A DNA stretch of 26,399 nucleotides from Chthonomonas sp. UBA2785 (GCA_002352215.1 DEIB01000014.1:1-26399), one strand, 5' to 3'. Numbered from the stretch's first letter, positions 1 to 8,665 are shown. Numbers and translations: made by a program. The notes: generated by a model not told the origin, from the letters alone.

Positions 1-1044
1 ACCGTGCCCTACATGGACCCCAAGAACCCCGTGTTCGAGGGTCAATATCAAGGCAAAACGGTGACGGCCGTGCGCGATGCCGAAGCACCGGGTGGCAAGC
101 ATCTTTATCGCATTACGCGGCCCATGTACGTGAGCGGCTACACCTTTGAGGCGACACCGGACCAGATGAAGCAGGTGCCCAGCGAGGCCCCGCTGGTGAC
201 CCTGACGGAAGGAGACCTGAAACTCACCGGCATGGTGGTGGAAGACTTGCCGGACGGACGCCGCCGCGTTTCGATCCTGACGCCCAATGAGCGCAAGGGG
301 GAAGTGAAGGTGGTGTCACGGGCCGAAGTCGAGCCGGTGCGCACGCCGGGCATGCGGTGGGAGAACTATCGCGATTCGCTGGAATTCTTGCCGCCCGAAG
401 CCAACAACGGCCTGGTCTATCTCAAGAACACCCTCATCCTGGTGGTGCTGAGCGTGCTGGGCACGGTGCTGTCGTGCTCGGTGGTGGCCTATGGGTTTAG
501 CCGGTTGAAATTCCCGGGGCGGGAGATGCTCTTTAAGGTCTTGCTGGCCACGATGATGCTGCCAGCCGCAGTGACCCTGCTCCCCACGTTCCTTATCTAC
601 CGGCAACTGGGCTGGATTGACACGCTGCTCCCGCTGTGGGTGCCCACGTTCTTTGCCTCGGCGTTCAACGTGTTCTTGCTGCGTTCGTTCTTCCAGCAGA
701 TTCCGTTTGAACTGGAAGACGCCGCCAAGATTGACGGCTGCACCTATCTCAAAACGTTCTGGAGCGTGCTGCTGCCCCAGGTGAAGCCGGCGTTGACCGT
801 GGTGGCCATTTGGACGTTCTTGGGGGCGTGGAACAACTTCATGGGGCCGCTGATTTACATCAACAGCCAGGAGAACATGCCGATCGCGTATGCGTTGCAG
901 CTGTTCCAGGGGCAGCGGGCGGGCGAGCCGGGCTTGCTGATGGCGTTCACCACGTTGTCGGTGGCGCCGGTGTTGGCGCTCTTTGCTTTCAGTCAGCGCT
1001 ACTTCATCGAGGGCGTCACGCTGAGCGGTTTGGGCGGTCGGTAG
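1..1044 (+). CDS. Carbohydrate ABC transporter permease (MalG/UgpE-type), 5' partial
   Basis: Inner-membrane permease of a binding-protein-dependent sugar importer. The reading frame is open from base 1, so the start and first membrane segment lie off the window. Visible residues 1 to about 120 are hydrophilic, then comes the usual pre-TM motif (NY..SLEF) and a run of membrane segments (LKNTLILVVLSVLG, LLATMMLPAAVTLLP, LWVPTFFASAFNVFLL, LTVVAIWTFLGAWNNF). The cytoplasmic EAA loop that contacts the ATPase is clear: ELEDAAKIDGC followed by LLPQVKPAL. The hydrophilic block is far longer than the short TM1-TM2 loop of MalG-like proteins and probably forms an extracytoplasmic domain. The partner permease, binding protein and ATPase are not in view. 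The family call is firm. The substrate is unknown. Confidence 0.9.
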   Translation, partial: TVPYMDPKNPVFEGQYQGKTVTAVRDAEAPGGKHLYRITRPMYVSGYTFEATPDQMKQVPSEAPLVTLTEGDLKLTGMVVEDLPDGRRRVSILTPNERKGEVKVVSRAEVEPVRTPGMRWENYRDSLEFLPPEANNGLVYLKNTLILVVLSVLGTVLSCSVVAYGFSRLKFPGREMLFKVLLATMMLPAAVTLLPTFLIYRQLGWIDTLLPLWVPTFFASAFNVFLLRSFFQQIPFELEDAAKIDGCTYLKTFWSVLLPQVKPALTVVAIWTFLGAWNNFMGPLIYINSQENMPIAYALQLFQGQRAGEPGLLMAFTTLSVAPVLALFAFSQRYFIEGVTLSGLGGR

Positions 1045-1071
1045 TCCAACTAAATCCCTCGGAACCCGAGG

Positions 1072-1092
1072 TGTATAGCCAACGTCTATACA
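1072..1092 (+). promoter_or_regulatory. Palindromic operator and promoter of the toxin-antitoxin operon
   Basis: A perfect inverted repeat, TGTATAG (1072-1078) and CTATACA (1086-1092), has a 7-nt spacer. A -10-like TACAAT (1089-1094) overlaps its right arm, and an AGGGAG ribosome site (1111-1116) sits 7 nt before the antitoxin ATG at 1124. A ribbon-helix-helix antitoxin normally represses its own operon by binding such a site, so this is the likely autoregulatory operator. No good -35 box is visible. Confidence 0.6.
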
Positions 1093-1123
1093 ATGTGGTA
1101 AAAGAGAAGCAGGGAGCAAATCT

Positions 1124-1399
1124 ATGGCACTGACCCCCAAAGCAGAGCAATTGAACATCAGGGCTTCAGCGGCGCAAAAGGCTAAGCTCGCTGAAGCGGC
1201 GCGCCTGCAGAACATGAATGTAAGTCAGTTCGTTCTCAGCAAGTCATTAGATGCTGCGGATGAGGTCATTGCCGACCAGCGCCTGGTTGAAGTTGGGAAG
1301 GAAGAATATGACTGGCTGTTGACCAAGCTCGAAGAGCCGCCTCGCGAGATCGCTGCTCTTCGTGAACTTCTGACTCGCCCGAGCGTTTTCGAGTCGTGA
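1124..1399 (+). CDS. DUF1778 / TacA-type antitoxin (ribbon-helix-helix)
   Basis: 91-residue antitoxin of a type II toxin-antitoxin pair. The N-terminal half (residues about 8-50; QLNIRASAAQKAKLAEAA, then NMNVSQFVLSKSL) has the ribbon-helix-helix pattern of the DUF1778/TacA family. This half binds DNA as a dimer, and the C-terminal tail (about 55-91) is the part that wraps and neutralises the toxin. The ATG is supported by AGGGAG 7 nt upstream. Its TGA overlaps the GTG start of the acetyltransferase by 3 nt, the coupling typical of TacA-TacT operons. Base composition looks lower in GC than the flanking transporter gene, suggesting acquisition by transfer. Confidence 0.85.
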   Translation: MALTPKAEQLNIRASAAQKAKLAEAARLQNMNVSQFVLSKSLDAADEVIADQRLVEVGKEEYDWLLTKLEEPPREIAALRELLTRPSVFES

Positions 1400-1893
1400 G
1401 CCGCTTCGCCGGTCCAGTTCTACTGGCGAAGTCCCACGATTTTCTTGAGTTCGATTGTGGCAATGCGCCCCTCAACACATTCCTGGTCCGACATGCCTTA
1501 GCCAATCAGGCCAACGATAGCGCGCGGACCTTCGTTGGACTCAACGGAAACCGAGTGGTGGGCTACTACTCCCTGGCCGTGAGTTCGGTGGCGGTTGAAG
1601 ATGCCCCCGCAAGAATGTCCAAGGGGCTGGCGCGTCATCCGATCCCGATCCTCTTGATGGCCCGCTTTGCGGTTGACCTGAGCTATCAGGGGCAAGGCAT
1701 TGGACAGGGGCTGTTTAAGGATGCTCTCAAGCGGTGCTTGTCGGTGTCTCGAGATGCGGGGGTTCGGGCGGTCATGACTCACGCCAAGGATGATGCGGCG
1801 AAGGCATTCTATGTCAAGTTTGGGATGCTGGAGTGCCCCACGAATCCGCTCCATCTCTACATGCTTCTCAAGGATGTAGAGGCTTCGCTCTAA
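1396..1893 (+). CDS. TacT-like GNAT acetyltransferase toxin
   Basis: 165-residue GNAT-fold protein. Toxins of this family acetylate the amino group of charged aminoacyl-tRNAs and stop translation. Family hallmarks are an early FDCGNAPLNTFL segment (TacT-like proteins have F.CG...LD.FL), the acetyl-CoA loop in LSYQGQGIGQGLF, and a tyrosine in KAFYVKFGM. That tyrosine is residue 139, matching the catalytic Tyr140 of Salmonella TacT. The start is GTG, with its last two bases inside the antitoxin stop codon, so translation is probably coupled. All key residues are present and the toxin appears intact. The actual tRNA target cannot be read from sequence. Confidence 0.87.
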   Translation: MSRFAGPVLLAKSHDFLEFDCGNAPLNTFLVRHALANQANDSARTFVGLNGNRVVGYYSLAVSSVAVEDAPARMSKGLARHPIPILLMARFAVDLSYQGQGIGQGLFKDALKRCLSVSRDAGVRAVMTHAKDDAAKAFYVKFGMLECPTNPLHLYMLLKDVEASL

Positions 1894-1915
1894 TCCGCGA
1901 AGCGACCAGAGCAAA

Positions 1916-1951
1916 AAATCCCCCGGGAGCCAATCAGGCACCGGGGGATTT
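1916..1951. terminator. Bidirectional intrinsic terminator
   Basis: A perfect 11-bp stem, AAATCCCCCGG (1916-1926) with CCGGGGGATTT (1941-1951), has a 14-nt loop. A T-rich tail follows on the + strand (TTTGGTTTT) and an A-run precedes it (1913-1918), which reads as a U-tract on the - strand. It ends the toxin operon and the converging protease gene. Confidence 0.9.
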
Positions 1952-1973
1952 GGTTTTGACCCTATACCGCAGC

Positions 1974-2828
1974 TTAGGCTTGCGGCTTTCGTCGTCGGCG
2001 AGCTAAGGCGAGCAGACCCGCGCCCAGGGCAAGCATCGAAGCCGGTTCCGGCACGGCGGTAATCCCGGTTTGCTGTTCCAGCCAAGCCGTGTGCTCGTGC
2101 AGAGCCACAAACGCAGCTTGGTCTCCGTAGCGAGACAAAGTGTCCGTCCCCCACGAGGTCAGGCCGGTCAGGCGCCAAGCCGCGCCGTCGTGCCAAAACA
2201 TGCCGCCGCCACTGTCGCCACCCGCGGTCGTGCCTTCCAGCGGCAGAGCCTGCCCGGTGTTGGGATTCGTGAAAACGGTCCACCAGAACTTGCTGCCCCC
2301 ACTGCCAGTGGAGAAGTCGACGATGTTTTCGGCGGCGCGATTGTTGTTGTCGTAAATCAGGCCGTTGTTGTTGCCCGGGCCGCTCCCGCCGTAACCGGCA
2401 AAGGTGACGCGCTGACCGATGAGGCTGCTAAAGGTGGTGAACCGCACCGGGGCGACGCCCGTGGGAGCCGTGTTCAACCGCACCAGACCGAGGTCAAAAT
2501 TGAGGTTGCCGCCGTTGTAGCCGGGGTGGGTGATGCTACCGGCCGCCGTAATCGTCTGCGAACCGAAGCGGACATTTTGGATCGTGGTGCCGGAAGTGAC
2601 GTGACCGGCGGTGAGCACCCAGTGGAACCCGTTGCCTTGGCCCAGATAGGTGCCGCTGCCGAACCAAGAGGTAGCAAGGACGCGACCCACCGAGTTGTGC
2701 GGAGTGACTGCCGCAAAGTTGCGATAGGCGGTGTCGCCGACATCGTGCCGCCATGTGATGGCCGAACCAGAGGCCGCCAGGGCCACCGTCGCCATGCTGA
2801 TCAGGCTCAGTCTTGCCAGATTTGACAT
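1974..2828 (-). CDS. PEP-CTERM-anchored trypsin-like serine protease
   Basis: 284-residue secreted protease. The N-terminus is a signal peptide (MSNLARLSLISMATVALAAS). The chymotrypsin-type triad is visible as H76 in LTAGHV, D112 in FDLGLV and S206 in GGDSGGG. The C-terminus is a PEP-CTERM tag: VPEP at 259-262, a hydrophobic stretch, then RRRRK. Proteins with this tag are sorted by an exosortase system to the cell surface or exopolysaccharide matrix. No exosortase lies in the window. I chose the ATG at 2828 because the signal peptide follows at once. A TTG further upstream (2864) would add 12 unlikely residues. No clear Shine-Dalgarno site precedes the ATG. Substrate unknown. Confidence 0.88.
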   Translation of the reverse strand: MSNLARLSLISMATVALAASGSAITWRHDVGDTAYRNFAAVTPHNSVGRVLATSWFGSGTYLGQGNGFHWVLTAGHVTSGTTIQNVRFGSQTITAAGSITHPGYNGGNLNFDLGLVRLNTAPTGVAPVRFTTFSSLIGQRVTFAGYGGSGPGNNNGLIYDNNNRAAENIVDFSTGSGGSKFWWTVFTNPNTGQALPLEGTTAGGDSGGGMFWHDGAAWRLTGLTSWGTDTLSRYGDQAAFVALHEHTAWLEQQTGITAVPEPASMLALGAGLLALARRRRKPQA

Positions 2829-2867
2829 GGGGCTAGTGTGCCCCAACCGGGGAGGGGGATACAACTG

Positions 2868-2901
2868 GTAATGGAGTGCAATGCATTACATTTGCATTAC
2901 A
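2868..2901 (-). promoter_or_regulatory. Repeat cluster in the protease promoter region
   Basis: TGCATTACA occurs twice (2882-2890 and 2893-2901) with an 11-bp period, about one helical turn. Its core also occurs inverted as GTAATG (2868-2873). The cluster lies 40-73 nt before the protease ATG, where a promoter is expected, and is AT-rich against its surroundings. A regulator binding site is plausible. No convincing -35/-10 pair was found. Confidence 0.4.
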
Positions 2902-2909
2902 ACGCGAGA

Positions 2910-3446
2910 CTAGCCGTAGACTTTGCGGTGTAGCTTTCGCCACAGGCGAGGGTGCGAACTCTCTGGGATGACCTCGAGCATGCGGCGGGTTTGGTTGAGG
3001 TACCGGTCGTACTTGAGGAAGGGCCGGGTGCGTTTGGCCTCGCGGAGGTTGCTCAGCCGGTCGGCGAGCTTGATGGCGTGGGCGCTGGGCGACATCCGGG
3101 CAATCTCCGCCATGAGTCGGTCGGTGCGCAGCACGTAGATCTCCTCGGCGTCCATGCCAGCGGTTTCTGCAGCGGTGGGCTCCTCCCGGGTGACCTCTCC
3201 CACCAGTTCGGCCACGCGGTCGCCGAAGCGGGCTTGCACATCCGCGAGGGTGGCGGAGGTCTCCTCAACCACATCGTGGAGCACCGCCGCGATAAGGATC
3301 GCTTCGTCGGTGACGTTGGCGTAGCGCAGGGTTTGTAGCACTTCAAGCGGGTGGCAGAGGTAGGGCACGGGCGGGTTGCCATCGCGCCACTGGTCGGCGT
3401 GGAGCTCAGCGGCCCACAGCACCGCGAGTTGAAGGGCTTGGCTCAT
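2910..3446 (-). CDS. Mesh1-like small alarmone hydrolase (HD domain)
   Basis: 178-residue single-domain HD phosphohydrolase resembling the hydrolase half of RelA/SpoT and stand-alone Mesh1-type enzymes (about 179 residues), which remove the 3' pyrophosphate of (p)ppGpp. The metal-binding set is complete and spaced as in Mesh1: H32 (PYLCHP), H57-D58 (VLHDVVEET) and D129 (KLADRLSNLRE). No synthetase, TGS or ACT domain is present. The ATG at 3446 gives the normal family start (SQALQLAVLWAAELHADQW); an upstream extension would run into the divergent ppx gene. TAGACT lies 7 nt before the ATG, suggesting a leaderless transcript. Genetic context with ppx-ppk1 suggests a stringent-response role. The true substrate is inferred. 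Confidence 0.87.
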   Translation of the reverse strand: MSQALQLAVLWAAELHADQWRDGNPPVPYLCHPLEVLQTLRYANVTDEAILIAAVLHDVVEETSATLADVQARFGDRVAELVGEVTREEPTAAETAGMDAEEIYVLRTDRLMAEIARMSPSAHAIKLADRLSNLREAKRTRPFLKYDRYLNQTRRMLEVIPESSHPRLWRKLHRKVYG

Positions 3447-3453
3447 GGCCCGG

Positions 3454-3478
3454 AGTCTATCCGGCGCTCGGATAGACT
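3454..3478. promoter_or_regulatory. Perfect 10-bp inverted repeat between alarmone hydrolase and ppx
   Basis: AGTCTATCCG (3454-3463) and CGGATAGACT (3469-3478) are exact reverse complements with a 5-nt centre (GCGCT). They fill most of the 43-bp gap between two divergent ATG codons (3446 and 3490). Each arm, read outward, ends in TAGACT, a TANNNT -10-like box 7 nt before the hydrolase ATG and 11 nt before the ppx ATG. One dimeric regulator could therefore control both directions. It could instead be a symmetrical back-to-back promoter. Confidence 0.6.
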
Positions 3479-3489
3479 GGGAAGCACCC

Positions 3490-4398
3490 ATGGCGCAAAT
3501 TTTGGCGACGGCCGACATCGGGAGCAACACCATCCATCTGCTGGTGGCCATGGCGAGCAAGAAGCGCTTCCGCCGCCTGGTAAACGACAGCGAGTGGCTG
3601 AGCCTGGGCGAAATGGTGCAGCGGCGAGGCGAGATTAGCCCCGAGGCCATCCGACAGGTCATTCAGGTTCTCACTCGGTTCCAGAGCGAAGCCAAGCGGC
3701 TGGGCGCGGATGGGCTTTACGTTTTTGGCACCGAGGCCATGCGCAAGGCGCGCAACCACGATGATCTCTTGGCGCAAATCAAGGCGCAAACGGGCATTCA
3801 GGTGGACTTGATTGACCCGCGCCGCGAAGCCGAATTGGGCCTGCGAGGGGCTCTGCTGGATTCGGACCCCGTCATGCCGGCGGTATTCGCCGAGGCCGGG
3901 GGTGGCAGCCTGCAGGTGGCCGAATACGACGGCGCGGGTATGGGCCGCGAGTGGTCGTTGCCGCTGGGCACGGGGGCCCTGATGGCGCGGGTGAACCTCA
4001 CCATCCCCTCCACCCCGGCGCAGCTCTCGGACCTCGAGCGCACCATCCAGCAAGCCTTTGACCGGGCGGACCTGCCCGCCTTTGCCCCTCGGTTGCTGTG
4101 CTGCGGCGGGGTGGCGCGCGGCCTGTGGCGGGCGATGCACCCGGACGGCCAGCGCGAACTGCACTGGCGCGAACTGGACCACCTGGTGTGGGACACCAGC
4201 CGCCTGACCACCAGCCTGATTAGCCAGCGTTACCAAGTGAAGCCCAAGCGGGCGGAAACCCTCCTGCCGGGCGCGGTGCTGTTCCGGTCTCTGATGGAGC
4301 GGCTTTCGGTCACTACCATGGAGGTCAGCGCGTACGGCGTGCGCGAAGGGGCCATCGCGGAGATGCTTGAGGGACGCCTGACCCCGGTGCTGACGTAA
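3490..4398 (+). CDS. ppx: Ppx/GppA-family exopolyphosphatase, short form
   Basis: 302-residue Ppx/GppA phosphatase with the actin-like ATPase fold. It is expected to release phosphate from polyphosphate or to hydrolyse pppGpp. Motifs are the phosphate-1 loop ADIGSNTIHLLV (D9), the connecting GTEAMRKARN, the catalytic-glutamate region PRREAELGLRG, and the phosphate-2 loop EAGGGSLQV, where the usual Asp of DIGGGS appears as Glu. The length fits the short two-domain form; the C-terminal HD extension of E. coli Ppx is absent. The ATG at 3490 has GGGAAG five bases upstream and starts right at the first strand. It is followed after 11 nt by ppk1, so the two opposing polyphosphate enzymes form one operon. 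Ppx versus GppA activity cannot be settled here. Confidence 0.85.
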   Translation: MAQILATADIGSNTIHLLVAMASKKRFRRLVNDSEWLSLGEMVQRRGEISPEAIRQVIQVLTRFQSEAKRLGADGLYVFGTEAMRKARNHDDLLAQIKAQTGIQVDLIDPRREAELGLRGALLDSDPVMPAVFAEAGGGSLQVAEYDGAGMGREWSLPLGTGALMARVNLTIPSTPAQLSDLERTIQQAFDRADLPAFAPRLLCCGGVARGLWRAMHPDGQRELHWRELDHLVWDTSRLTTSLISQRYQVKPKRAETLLPGAVLFRSLMERLSVTTMEVSAYGVREGAIAEMLEGRLTPVLT

Positions 4399-4409
4399 GG
4401 AAGACGAGG

Positions 4410-6476
4410 ATGAGCGAGGCGACGATTGACTCCACGGCCGCCGGGCAAGACCCGGCCTATATCAATCGTGAGCTGAGCTGGCTGCGGTTCAACGAGCGGG
4501 TGCTGGCCGAGGCCGAAAATCGCCGCCATCCCCTGCTGGAGCGGCTGAAGTACCTCGCCATTTTTGAGAGCAACCTGGACGAGTTCTTTATGGTCCGGGT
4601 GTCGGGCTACTTCGAACAGATTGAGCAAGGGCTGAGCGAGGAAACGCCGGACGGCCTGAACCCGGAGGAGCAGGTCCAGGCGATTTTGGATGCCGTGAAG
4701 CCGTTGCGGGACCGCGCCGCCAAGCTGTGGGAGGAAGGATTCCGGGCCAGCCTGGAGCGCAGCCGCATCCGCCTACGCCGCCCGACTGAACTGGAAGAAC
4801 CGGTGCAGGAGAAGCTGGCGGAGTGGTTCCGTCGCGAAATCTTCCCCCTGTGCACGCCGCTGGTGCTGTGGCCGAATGCGTCGTTCCCGTTCCTCAGCAA
4901 CCGCAGTTTGAACCTGGCGGTGGTGCTGAATGATGAAAGTGGCGAGCGCCTGGCCCGCGTGAAGGTGCCCAACGGGGTGCCGCGCCTGGTGCCGGTGCCG
5001 GGGCTGCGGGGCACCTTTGTGTGGCTGGAAGATCTGCTGGCCGAGCACCTGGATTCGCTCTTCCCGGGCATGGAAATCCGGGCGAGCTACCGCTTCCGGG
5101 TCATCCGCGACGCGGACATCGAAATCCGAGAGCTGGAAGCCAGCGACCTCATCTCGATGGTAGAGCAGACCCTGCAAAAGCGCCGCTTTGGCGACCCCGT
5201 GCTGCTCGAAGTGGAGGAAGGCATGCCGGAAGCCTGGATTAAGGTGCTGCGCCGGGGGCTGCAACTGGACCCGCGCGACGTGCTGCGCGTGGAGGGATTG
5301 ATTGGCCTTGACGGCCTGTGGGAGATTGCGGGACTGGACCGCCCTCGCCTGCGCTACCGCCCCGCAGTGCCCCACAACCCCAACTGGACGAGCAGCCCCG
5401 AAACCCTGTTCGACACCATCCGCGAGCGCGATGTGCTGTTGCACATGCCGTACGATTCCTTCCGCGCAGTGGAGACGTTTGTGGCCTCGGCGGCCAATGA
5501 TCCGAAGGTGGTCGGCATCAAGCAGACCCTGTACCGAGTGGGGTCGGCCTCGCCGATCGTTGAAAGCCTGCTGGAAGCCAGCAGCCGGGGCAAGCAAGTG
5601 GCCGCGATGGTCGAATTGAAGGCCCGCTTCGACGAGAGCAACAACCTGGTGTGGTCGCGGGCGCTGGAACGCGCGGGCGTGCACGTCACCTATGGGTTCC
5701 GGGATATGAAAGTCCACGCCAAGCTGTGCGTGGTGGTGCGCAAAGAGAAGGACGGCCTGCGCACCTACACCTACATCGGCACGGGCAACTTCAACCCGAA
5801 CACGGCCCGCACCTACACCGATTTGGGGCTGTTTACGTCCGACCCCGAGGTGGGGGAGGACGTGCTGCAGCTGTTCAACTACCTCACGGGGTACGCGCGC
5901 CCGCAAAGCTTTAGCCACATCCTGGTGGCCCCGATTGATGTGCGGGACGGGATTCTGGACCGGATAGAGCGGGAGATTGAGATCTGCCGGCAGACGGGGA
6001 AAGGGTATCTGGCGTTCAAGGTCAATTCTCTGGTGGACCCGGAGGTGATCCAGGCGCTTTATGAAGCCAGCCAGGCCGGCGTGCAGGTGGACCTGGTGGT
6101 GCGGGGCATTTGTTGCCTGCGGCCGGGCGTGAAGAAGCAGAGCGAGAACATCCGGGTGGTGAGCGTGATTGGCCGCTACCTGGAGCACAGCCGCATTTAC
6201 TACTTTGGCAATGGGGGCAAACCGGAGGCCTTTGTGGGGAGCGCGGACCTGATGCGCCGCAACCTGGACCGGCGGATTGAGGTGTTGGCCCCGGTTCGCT
6301 CGCGCGGGCAGGTGAGCTACCTGAAAGGGGTGGTGGATGCGTGCTTTAAGGATAACCGCCAGGCATGGGAATTGCGGAGCAACGGCACTTACCGGCGAGT
6401 GAAGCCGAAGGCGGGGGATGCGGAGTTTGTGGCGCAAGACGCCGGATTTGCGAACCCGGCTTCGGAAGTGATGTAG
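4410..6476 (+). CDS. ppk1: Polyphosphate kinase 1
   Basis: 688-residue enzyme that reversibly transfers the terminal phosphate of ATP to polyphosphate; normally membrane-associated. The N-terminal domain begins with the family signature INRELSWLRFNERVL and NLDEFFMVRVSGY. The two PLD-like halves carry the key histidines: H436 in DMKVHAKLCVV (E. coli His435, the autophosphorylated residue) and H593 in YLEHSRIYYF (E. coli His592). GSADLMRRNLDRRIE near residue 610 is also typical. Length is normal for PPK1. A purine-rich site (GAAGACGAGG) precedes the ATG. It sits 11 nt after ppx, which implies co-transcription. Confidence 0.97.
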   Translation: MSEATIDSTAAGQDPAYINRELSWLRFNERVLAEAENRRHPLLERLKYLAIFESNLDEFFMVRVSGYFEQIEQGLSEETPDGLNPEEQVQAILDAVKPLRDRAAKLWEEGFRASLERSRIRLRRPTELEEPVQEKLAEWFRREIFPLCTPLVLWPNASFPFLSNRSLNLAVVLNDESGERLARVKVPNGVPRLVPVPGLRGTFVWLEDLLAEHLDSLFPGMEIRASYRFRVIRDADIEIRELEASDLISMVEQTLQKRRFGDPVLLEVEEGMPEAWIKVLRRGLQLDPRDVLRVEGLIGLDGLWEIAGLDRPRLRYRPAVPHNPNWTSSPETLFDTIRERDVLLHMPYDSFRAVETFVASAANDPKVVGIKQTLYRVGSASPIVESLLEASSRGKQVAAMVELKARFDESNNLVWSRALERAGVHVTYGFRDMKVHAKLCVVVRKEKDGLRTYTYIGTGNFNPNTARTYTDLGLFTSDPEVGEDVLQLFNYLTGYARPQSFSHILVAPIDVRDGILDRIEREIEICRQTGKGYLAFKVNSLVDPEVIQALYEASQAGVQVDLVVRGICCLRPGVKKQSENIRVVSVIGRYLEHSRIYYFGNGGKPEAFVGSADLMRRNLDRRIEVLAPVRSRGQVSYLKGVVDACFKDNRQAWELRSNGTYRRVKPKAGDAEFVAQDAGFANPASEVM

Positions 6477-6534
6477 CCGTTGGGGGCGCACAAACGAAGT
6501 CCCCGATGAGGCCCCGGCCATCATTGGAACTGCG

Positions 6535-8163
<1,629 letters not shown>

Positions 8164-8201
8164 CGGATGCTCCGGGCCGAGTGTCGGCCCATCAGATATT
8201 A
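8164..8201 (-). promoter_or_regulatory. pyrG promoter and structured leader
   Basis: On the - strand TAATAT (8201-8196) is a good -10 box without a recognisable -35. Counting about 7 nt downstream puts the start at a GGG run (8190-8188). That run begins the perfect 7-bp hairpin GGGCCGA / TCGGCCC with a 3-nt loop (8174-8190), which abuts the GGAG ribosome site. The geometry recalls the GGGC transcript start used for CTP sensing at Bacillus pyrG, but I see no U-tract terminator. Confidence 0.5.
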
Positions 8202-8289
8202 CCGCTGTTGGGGCCGGGGTGCGCGGGGGCGGGCGGCAACCTGCCCGGGTCCATTTTGGTGGGGCAATTTTTGAAATCCACTCAAAAAG

Positions 8290-8315
8290 CGGGTGATGTC
8301 ACCCGGAAAACGGGT
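8290..8315. other. Overlapping, mutually exclusive stem-loops in the pyrG/orphan gene gap
   Basis: CGGGTGA (8290-8296) can pair with TCACCCG (8299-8305), or ACCCG (8301-8305) with CGGGT (8311-8315) around a GAAAA loop. Both use the same middle segment. They lie 30-55 nt before the orphan membrane gene. No U-tract follows. The rest of the 181-bp gap (8164-8344) shows only G-rich sequence apart from the pyrG promoter. Confidence 0.35.
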
Positions 8316-8344
8316 GGATACTGAGAGAGGAATTGGGGGCTGTA

Positions 8345-8665
8345 ATGTGGGAACTGGTTACAAGTACAGAATTCTTGGTGCGGACATTGCTCTGCCTATG
8401 CGCTGCACTCGCCGCTACGAACGTCGGGTTGGGGCTTGGAAAGATTAAAGCGGTCCCCTTTGTGTTCCTATTCTTTGCTTTGGGTATGTCCGGGGTGAAA
8501 CAGCTACGCCAATCTGAGCAACAACTTGTCGCCTTCGCAATCGTTCTCGGACTGGTCCTCGTTGGCAACCTAATCTGGTCGGGATTCACCATCTCATCGC
8601 TCAAGAAGTCGAATCTTCAGAACGGAAGCGATGAGAAGGTGAATGTGCCAGCTGATCCCACCTAG
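8345..8665 (+). CDS. Small predicted membrane protein, unrecognised
   Basis: About 106 residues with three hydrophobic segments: LLCLCAALAATNVGLGLG (about 15-35), VPFVFLFFALGMSG (about 38-52) and LVAFAIVLGLVLVGNLIW (about 63-82). A hydrophilic, Lys/Asn/Asp-rich tail follows. I do not recognise a family. The start is uncertain: ATG 8345 has a G-rich run before it, while TTG 8333 is preceded too closely by GAGAGAGG. Codon use is lower in GC than the neighbours, which suggests a recent arrival. Its TAG shares a CTAG palindrome with the stop of the convergent M60 peptidase. Coding status is likely because the frame stays open and the hydrophobic pattern is regular. Confidence 0.6.
   Translation: MWELVTSTEFLVRTLLCLCAALAATNVGLGLGKIKAVPFVFLFFALGMSGVKQLRQSEQQLVAFAIVLGLVLVGNLIWSGFTISSLKKSNLQNGSDEKVNVPADPT

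Noticed and set aside
1498..2283. 261-codon open frame on the - strand across the toxin gene and the protease 3' end
   Set aside because: It spans a strong terminator and overlaps two real genes in other frames; no domain seen.
6477..6534. Terminator between ppk1 and pyrG
   Set aside because: No stem followed by a T-run could be found in this 58-bp convergent gap.
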